A DNA stretch of 64,000 nt from Ophthalmolycus amberensis (lineage: Eukaryota; Chordata; Actinopteri; Perciformes; Zoarcidae). Position numbers and translations under genes: made by a program. Within the stretch, counting starts at the first letter, position 1, and each line of letters starts with the position of its first letter. Location: positions 597,501-661,500 of the forward strand of contig JAFEUB010001216.1 of NCBI GenBank assembly GCA_024529925.1. The letters are read 5' to 3'. This document shows positions 46,753-64,000 of this stretch, piece by piece. The notes beneath the pieces are model-generated. The model was given only the letters and a program-made list of their open reading frames with translations. It ran no database searches and was not told the origin of the DNA.

Positions 46753-47140
46753 GTGGTGTCTGGTCTCAATAGTGGCTTTGCTCTGGCATCAGGAATTCCC
46801 CAATAATCAAAAATAAAGGTCAGTCTGGGGTAGGTGATAGATTTATTAAAACCAGACAATAGGATGACGATAAATAAATGACACAGCGTTCACTAAAGTG
46901 CCCCCTGAATATGAATAAGACAGCATCCCTGGGCGCCTGTGATTGGCAGCCCACTGTATAAATAATACAACAAATGTGTCTCGTCCTTCCTACAGAGAGG
47001 CGGCGCGGGAATGTCGCAGGAAGAAGAAGGAGTATGTTAAGTGTCTGGAGAACCGAGTGGCCGTCTTGGAGAACCAAAATAAGACACTAATCGAAGAACT
47101 GAAAGCCCTCAAAGACCTGTACTGCCATAAATCCGACTAG
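43350..47140 (+). CDS. creb1: cAMP-responsive element-binding protein 1 (CREB1), 7 coding exons
   Basis: Nuclear bZIP activator that binds CRE sites as a dimer and recruits CBP/p300 once its kinase-inducible domain is phosphorylated. Coding exons: 43350-43451, 43634-43780, 43874-43974, 44541-44695, 46151-46336, 46562-46715 and 46996-47140. All joins are GT-AG, phases agree, and the 990 bases give 329 aa plus TAG. Seen: a glutamine-rich N-terminus; the KID with RRPSYR, whose serine is about residue 115 (the Ser133 equivalent of human CREB-alpha); the second glutamine-rich domain starting IAITQGGAIQLANN; the basic region KREVRLMKNREAARECRRKK; and a leucine zipper ending DLYCHKSD. The start at 43350 matches the family N-terminus; a second in-frame ATG is at 43356. 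The length matches mammalian CREB-delta (327 aa), because the 14-residue alpha exon is missing. ATF1 and CREM are less likely, because the Q2 and C-terminal sequences follow CREB1. Whether this is the a or b teleost paralogue is unresolved. Confidence 0.96.
43981..44032 (+). repeat. (GT)n microsatellite in creb1 intron 4
   Basis: About 24 GT units beginning 6 bases after the splice donor at 43975 that ends the KID exon. Intron 4 (43975-44540) otherwise shows nothing. Confidence 0.95.
44849..45127 (+). repeat. AT-rich (ATT)n block with tandem duplication in creb1 intron 5
   Basis: The intron between the KID and Q2 exons contains ATT/TAA trinucleotide runs. A unit made of ATAGTCATTATTATTA followed by an AATTAATAATA segment and an AGGATTAGAATT...AAAATATTG tail occurs twice, at about 44860-45017 and 45026-45130. 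This looks like an imperfect tandem duplication of a microsatellite-bearing segment. Confidence 0.65.
45800..45853 (+). repeat. (TA)n(CA)n microsatellite, creb1 intron 5
   Basis: A TA run at about 45811-45838 passes straight into a CA run. It is a simple sequence with no coding potential. The rest of this intron (45130-46150) shows nothing recognisable. Confidence 0.85.
46727..46753 (+). repeat. 27-base poly-G run beside a creb1 splice donor
   Basis: An uninterrupted run of 27 G begins 11 bases after the GT donor at 46716 that closes the exon encoding the start of the basic region. Its length may be unreliable in an assembly. Confidence 0.9.
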
Positions 47141-50100
47141 CTCGTTATCCCGACCTTCCACTTTGCACACGGCTCGCTAATCCAGTCCTACTTCTACTAC
47201 CTTCTCTTCAGTGGGCTGTCAATAATCATTCATTTCAAAAATACACACAATCTTTCCAATATCAGTGCACCAAAACAGCAGCTACAATCCAGCTGCTGAC
47301 AAGTTAGTGGAACACTGTGCTCTTCATTGTAGGGGTACTACACTGGACAGCAGAGTCCAACGAGGACAAGGAGATACTATCCTTAAAAACTCTCCCCGGG
47401 GTTCATTTCCACCATCTACATGGTCTCTTTTTACAGCCAGATCACGTCAAACCGAATGGTGGACTTGCTCATATTGAATGGCCTCCCTGGACTGTAAGCA
47501 ATAACGCCCGACAAATTGCCCTTAAAGCATCGGCGTTGCTGCTATGGTTACCTGCAGTGAAAATGTGCGATTGTTAAACTCTGTTGAATGAGTCACATAT
47601 AATATATTTATTAATGAGTATTTTCACTGTTTAACTTTACAGTCACTATGATGAGTTCAGTGTCAAACAGTCAACTGGCCAAAATTATGACAACAAGAAA
47701 AATAACATTGAAAGTATGTTTACAGCTTTATCCTAAAACAGTGTCTGACGTTTCGGTTTCAGGATGTGAATGAATTATGATCTTCTAACTTAATCCACAT
47801 CAACTTTTTTCAGAAATATGGCCACCAGTGTAGCGGACTCTACAATTAATTGGACACAAACAAGTCTTTTTAAATTTATTTTTAAGATTCTACCAACGGC
47901 CGATCTTTTATGAGGCGGAACTGCGTGTGTCAGCAGACGGTAACTTCTGTCAACAGACGGTTGTTGAGGTGCTAATAAAATGAGACCATTAGCAAGCCGA
48001 GGCACTGTTTTATAGGAAGATTATTGTTTTTACGACTTGGGGTTCCATATTTATACTTTTGGCCAACATTTCTATTAGATAAAGTAACATTACTCGCTAC
48101 CTTCGGTCCAGTGGGGAAGCAACACAAGAGGTGTAATCAGTGTAAACTAATCTGAATGTTGAAGTTATTACGCAACCTGGTTGCTTTGACTGACAGCACT
48201 TAACACGGTTCTGCACACAAGTAGATTTTTAGAGGCAAAGCTCAATTTTAATGATATATATAGACCAAGGTTATATGACAGATACAGCTGGGTGAGTAGA
48301 AGGTTGTCTCGTCAAAGATTAGACTCGAAACAGATAATGACCAGGTTGTACAAAAGCGCACATTTAAGTTATTTAAACAGACCTAAATGTTCGGTCATCT
48401 CATTGTGCCACACTAAACAGTCAGTTTGTTGTCAAAAAAAAAAGACCATAATCAAAGTTGTCATTCTTACGTGACATTCATTTTTCTGTTTTTTTTTACA
48501 ATGTTGTGTCTGTTTTGCAACGTCTGTGAATTAAATGGTGGTACAACATGGATCGAGATGGCAGAGCCATTTATTGTAAATGTGTAGCAGATTCTTTGTG
48601 ATATCGGCTACAAATACATGAGTTTAACCCTAACGATCCATGTTATGTTTTGTCGGACTGTGTGTTTGTCGAGAGATACGTGTGCGTATTTGTCCGTTTA
48701 TTTTTTTATATAACTGTACATAGTCTCTACGGCATGTGTAGACCTCGTGTGTTTTTGGTTTGTTTGATATGGGAAATGTTCTTACGGCTTGTACAAAACC
48801 AACTTTTGCATATTTGTAACATACATTAATGTATAGTAGAAGACAGAGTACGTGTGTGTTCATGTAATCCACCAGGCCTACCACCGTCATGGCAGCTAAG
48901 TGTGTGAGAAAAGGCCTTCGCTGGTTATATTTCGGAGCGCTGTGCTCTGTTTAGGATCGGCTGTGTTTGTTTGTAGAGAGCAGTCAGGTTCCACAACATA
49001 TCAGGTGCTTTATTTTGGGTTAATTCGAAAACTGCACAGAACATTTGTTTCAGACTCATCCACACATGGCTATGTTTTTAACTGGAAATGTACTTTTATC
49101 TCAGCAGGAATGTCTCCATTAACAACTGTTTTAGATATCTTCCAATTGATCAAATGAAAGCACAACTTTTCCTTCCTTCTAGGCACTTCATATTTATTTT
49201 ACTGCAAAATTACACTAGATTTTAATTTAAGTTACAAGATATATCAACTCAATTATGTGCTGATTTAAACCGTAAACTAACCTGAATCCTCTAAACCAAA
49301 AATATTTGACAGTTTTGGGGTAAAGCATACTTGTTTGTTATGGGAACTATACATTCTTACTGTTTCCTCCAGCTCACTGTTGATGTTTGAAACTTAGCAA
49401 TCATCGAGATGGAGTTACATCCGGAATTGCTCAGTTATTACGAGACCGTGATGACAGGTGGGCGTGAGATGATGAACCCTGACTCCGTTCAAAGACGGTC
49501 TTTGGTTTATTTGGTTGAAAGCTCCAAAAGCTAGTAAGTGGCACTTGAGTTGAAAAGGTTTTTACCACAAAGTTTCAAAACCTCAAGTCGTGGGCCGAGA
49601 GGAAATTTGGGGGCACCGATGTGCTCCTTACAATTTAGTTTTGTTTATTTTATATCACTTAACAAAGATCACCAATTCACGGTAGCGCTGTCCATTTTAT
49701 TTTTCTAATTTAACATGTTGATATTGTACAGTATATATCTATTTGTAATGTATAGAGGATTAAAGGGTTGAATCAGCTAAAGAATTCACAGCAGCACCTT
49801 CAGAAGGATTTGAATGAATCATCTCATATCGATCCACAAGAGGAGAGGATAAATTGAATCACTATTATGGAACAACAGTATCCGGGGTTTAAATATGCTT
49901 GTGTGGCTGCAGAGCACTCAAAACGTTTCAATACCGGTGCCATTATGATACCCGAGATGCTGAGATAAAAACTTTTGTACGTGTATTCTGGCAAAGAAAA
50001 GAAAAAAAAGTCCACCTTTTTGCAATTCACATCTATAGTGCTGGTGCTGAAAAAAACATAATCTTTTTGTTTTATTACACTATCTTTTCAACAAAACCAA

Positions 50101-50450
50101 ATGGAACAGTCTATACCCACGGGCCTCACTTGTGCATGAAACAGATTGATATCCATGTGTGTAAAAGTATATATAGAGACTTTCTAGAACAGTAATAATG
50201 TTTTTTCTAACTTTTAATGTGATCAGTTTCTATATTGCCACTTTTACAAGTTATCAATTTCAAAATGCCATGTATTGTATAGCATCGTGTAGACGAGGTC
50301 ACCAAATGATGCGTCGTGTAGCGTTCGTTTCAACGTTGTCACAGTATAAAACTATACCAGCTCATTATTGGAAAGTGTTGTTACTCTGACATTACATCCC
50401 TCTTTTGTAAACACTTGCTATGTTGCAATAAACTTCTCTTGAAGATTATG
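47141..50450 (+). other. creb1: creb1 3' UTR
   Basis: About 3.3 kb of AT-rich sequence follows the TAG, with no splice-consistent coding sequence and few recognisable transposons. CREB1 genes typically carry a multi-kilobase 3' UTR. The end is set by an AATAAA at 50427-50432. Other AATAAA-like sequences upstream (for example near 47974) could give shorter transcripts. The extent is inferred, not demonstrated. Confidence 0.65.
50427..50432 (+). terminator. creb1: creb1 polyadenylation signal (AATAAA)
   Basis: Canonical AATAAA in the context TTGCAATAAACTTC, followed within about 30 bases by GT/T-rich sequence. It is the last good signal before the ccnyl1 promoter region. Confidence 0.55.
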
Positions 50451-50459
50451 TATTGTGAA

Positions 50460-51160
50460 TTAATTAATCAATCAACAATCCGTTCCTGACAGACACTGAA
50501 CCATGAAGGGGTCATTTGTTCACATAAATAGACATTTACTTGAAATACTCTGTATTCAAGTGAAAGTGCAGGTTTTTTAAAATCTTGTTTAAGAGAAGGA
50601 AAATAAGTATTACCAGTAAAATGACGTATTAAAAGTGAAACACTCATGCAGACGTGATTTCTTTTTCTTTATTATATTGCATATGCATTCATGTGTACGC
50701 AGCATTTTAATGTTGCAGCCAGTGGAGCTAATTTGAACTATTTACATTCTGTAGGGTAATTAAATCTGTAGCAATGCATCATATTTAATAAAGTTATTAT
50801 ATGTTTTGTATGTAAAATCTTCTCATCAAGTAGCTAGTAACTATACATGTCAGATGAATGCATACTAGTAGAATATTACGCCCAGGGAAGATGTGATATT
50901 GCTTGAATGAGGAGGGATGCTGATTGGCAGGTAGATGCAGTAGAATAATAGAGGACGGGCTTCAGTTTCCACCGTCAAAAAAGGGTGCGGATCGGTGACG
51001 ATACCAAAATAGTAGCGTTTTAAACAGTTCATCGGTTTAAATCGCCTTCAACAGAGCTCCTTCAACCACTGTGCGGCTCCAACAGGACATTGTTTTGATT
51101 TATCAGCCAATGGGAGTGAATGGAATTTCTAAGTAGGCGGGGCTACAATATCTCCGTGCC
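50460..51160. other. short creb1-ccnyl1 intergenic spacer
   Basis: AT-rich and non-coding. I see no exon of METTL21A, which lies between these genes in human, and no tRNA or recognisable transposon. Confidence 0.5.
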
Positions 51161-51164
51161 AAGT

Positions 51165-51215
51165 GGTGCCGTATGTGACGTGAGCTCCGGCAACAGATGG
51201 CGGCGGGGAGTACAC
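51165..51215 (+). promoter_or_regulatory. ccnyl1: candidate ccnyl1 core promoter (CRE-like plus YY1-type motif)
   Basis: TGACGTGA at about 51177 is followed by ACAGATGGCGGCGGGG at about 51193. ATGGCGGC is the YY1 motif often found just downstream of TATA-less start sites. The region is locally GC-rich and lies about 0.8 kb upstream of the start codon. The interval 51216-52015 would be 5' UTR, possibly with an intron; it holds nothing else I recognise apart from a GCTAGC/TTAGCTA-rich palindromic patch near 51593-51640. Confidence 0.4.
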
Positions 51216-52015
51216 CCAGCACAAATCTGACGGGGTGGAGGCACTAATGGGGGAGTCCGGACCATCAACTAGACTTATTTACCTAATGAAGAACTGGAAC
51301 ACGGCGTAGTCAATCTGACCTCATTGAGAATTTCTTTCTTACAGTCTTGGATTTTTCTCCTTTTGCCTTAATTTTTCCACAAGAGGCCGCAGAAACCTCG
51401 GGCTAGATTTGGCTACACACCGACCTAAGTGCATAACGTCTGCGGGATTGTTTGGAAAGTCTCGTGAAATGTTTTTTGCCCGAATTTGGCGGTTTTGAAT
51501 GGTAACATGTTTTAGAGTAAATTGTCGGTACAAGATAGCTGTAATTTATGTGGAGTAGAAACAAAGTTAAGGAGACAAGCTAACTAGTTAGCTAGCATGC
51601 TACAATGCTAGTTAGCTAACGTTACCTAGCAGCAGCGAAACTCTAGCATGTTTGAATGAATGAATTGGCGACTCTCTGCATTTAATTAACAGCTGCTTTA
51701 TGTTATTATAACAACAAGTCGAATAATTCATGAGACGAAACCGATTTTCTACAACAGGGTGAGCCTGTGTGGCAAACTCTTCTTTGACTGTTAACGTTAC
51801 ACTACACAACGTACGTTAACCCTCAAATGGACAGGAATGCGGCTCCAGGGAGTTGGTGGACAGCGCCGATTTAGCACGCAAAGATAGTATTGTGCTAATA
51901 CCGCAAAAGCCTGGTAATGTTCATGAAGCCAGGGGAGGCTCATTTTAGCTAGCTACAAACCTTTTGCACTACTTGGACTAGGCTGCGATAGTGTGACGCT
52001 TACGCCCGCTTCGGA

Positions 52016-63284
<11,269 letters not shown>

Positions 63285-64000
63285 GCCGGAGCTCACCCCC
63301 GCAGCCAGGACCCCAACTCACTGGTTCAACGTAGCCGCACGGACAGGGTTCAGGCTTGAAATGCTACTGTATGACCTCAGCATTACGACCGTAGAGCGGC
63401 GCCATTGAAAGCTCCGCCACACAACTATTGTTTTCACAAATCCCTTATTTATTTCTCTCTCGTCCCTTATGTCCCGGAGCAAGTGTCCCGTGGGAGTTGC
63501 TCTACTGCCGTTATCTCTGAGGGGTGGTCCTGTCTTTGTATTGTCCGACAAATGTAATTTTTCCCCAAAAATATTTGAATTATCCCAATGCAGCCTGAGC
63601 GTTATTCTATGTTTTAGTTGTCACCAAATTCCATGAGATGACCAAAACCGACAATGTTGGTCCGTCTCGCTGTACTTTCTGGCTTCCCTACCCTCACTGT
63701 GCCACTCAGCCGGTTTGTACTGAGCACGTAAACATTCAACACGGCTCACTATCTAATTCTTGAACGCTTTTTGAGAGGCATCAAACGGGAGGAAATGGTG
63801 CATTTGATGGTCTATTTGTAGCGCTGGATTAATACACATTTGGTGCTTCTAGTGAGTATTTACAGCAGCAGGCCGGTACATGTAGGATCGACTCTAAATA
63901 CACAGTGTACAGTACACTACTGCTGCTATTACTACAGTGTGTGTTCAAAGGAATGAAGGAACATGTCGCCCAGTGCAGCAATGTGGCTCATTGGTGTATT
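63285..64000 (+). other. ccnyl1: ccnyl1 3' UTR (runs off the window)
   Basis: Non-coding sequence after the TAG at 63282-63284. No clear AATAAA appears before position 64000, so the transcript end is probably outside the window. Confidence 0.6.

Noticed and set aside
51593..51640. GCTAGC/TTAGCTA-rich patch as a possible transposon terminus.
   Set aside because: It is a short imperfect palindrome with no partner terminus or duplication nearby.

Overview
The window is nuclear DNA from a ray-finned fish, probably a percomorph-like teleost. The evidence is two vertebrate multi-exon genes with canonical GT-AG introns, many long (GT)n/(CA)n microsatellites, and dense teleost-type DNA-transposon debris. 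The species call is inference; the two gene identities are secure. There are no rRNA genes, CRISPR arrays or prokaryotic features, and I recognised no tRNA.

Layout. 1-38.8 kb is gene-poor and made of repeats. It holds non-autonomous hAT elements with target-site duplications (TSDs) at 2850-3505, 14627-15535, 16376-19223 (itself interrupted by a 1.7 kb LTR-like insert) and 31946-32445. It also holds an inverted-repeat element at 3876-4636, a decayed two-gene Harbinger transposon at 5136-6834, a ZMYM1-like hAT transposase ORF at 22214-24031 (-), several multi-copy interspersed repeats, and long microsatellite or polypurine tracts. 38.86-50.45 kb is creb1 on the + strand: a conserved CRE-containing promoter and non-coding exon 1, a repeat-filled 4.2 kb intron 1, seven coding exons (43350-47140; 329 aa) and a ~3.3 kb 3' UTR ending near an AATAAA at 50427. 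51.2-64 kb is ccnyl1 on the + strand: ten coding exons (52016-63284; 346 aa), with a Harbinger MITE and two further hAT-type elements in its introns. Its 3' UTR runs off the window.

How the genes relate. creb1 encodes the cAMP/Ca2+-responsive bZIP activator. ccnyl1 encodes a membrane-anchored cyclin Y-like partner of CDK14/16-type kinases in Wnt/LRP6 signalling. They are not a functional pathway pair; their adjacency preserves the vertebrate CREB1-METTL21A-CCNYL1 neighbourhood, but METTL21A, which lies between them in human, is missing here.

I found no convincing undescribed biological system. The observations most worth following are the deeply conserved creb1 5' exon/promoter, the absence of room for a CREB alpha exon, the missing METTL21A, the relic Harbinger element that still shows both of its proteins, and the set of transposon insertions with clean target-site duplications.
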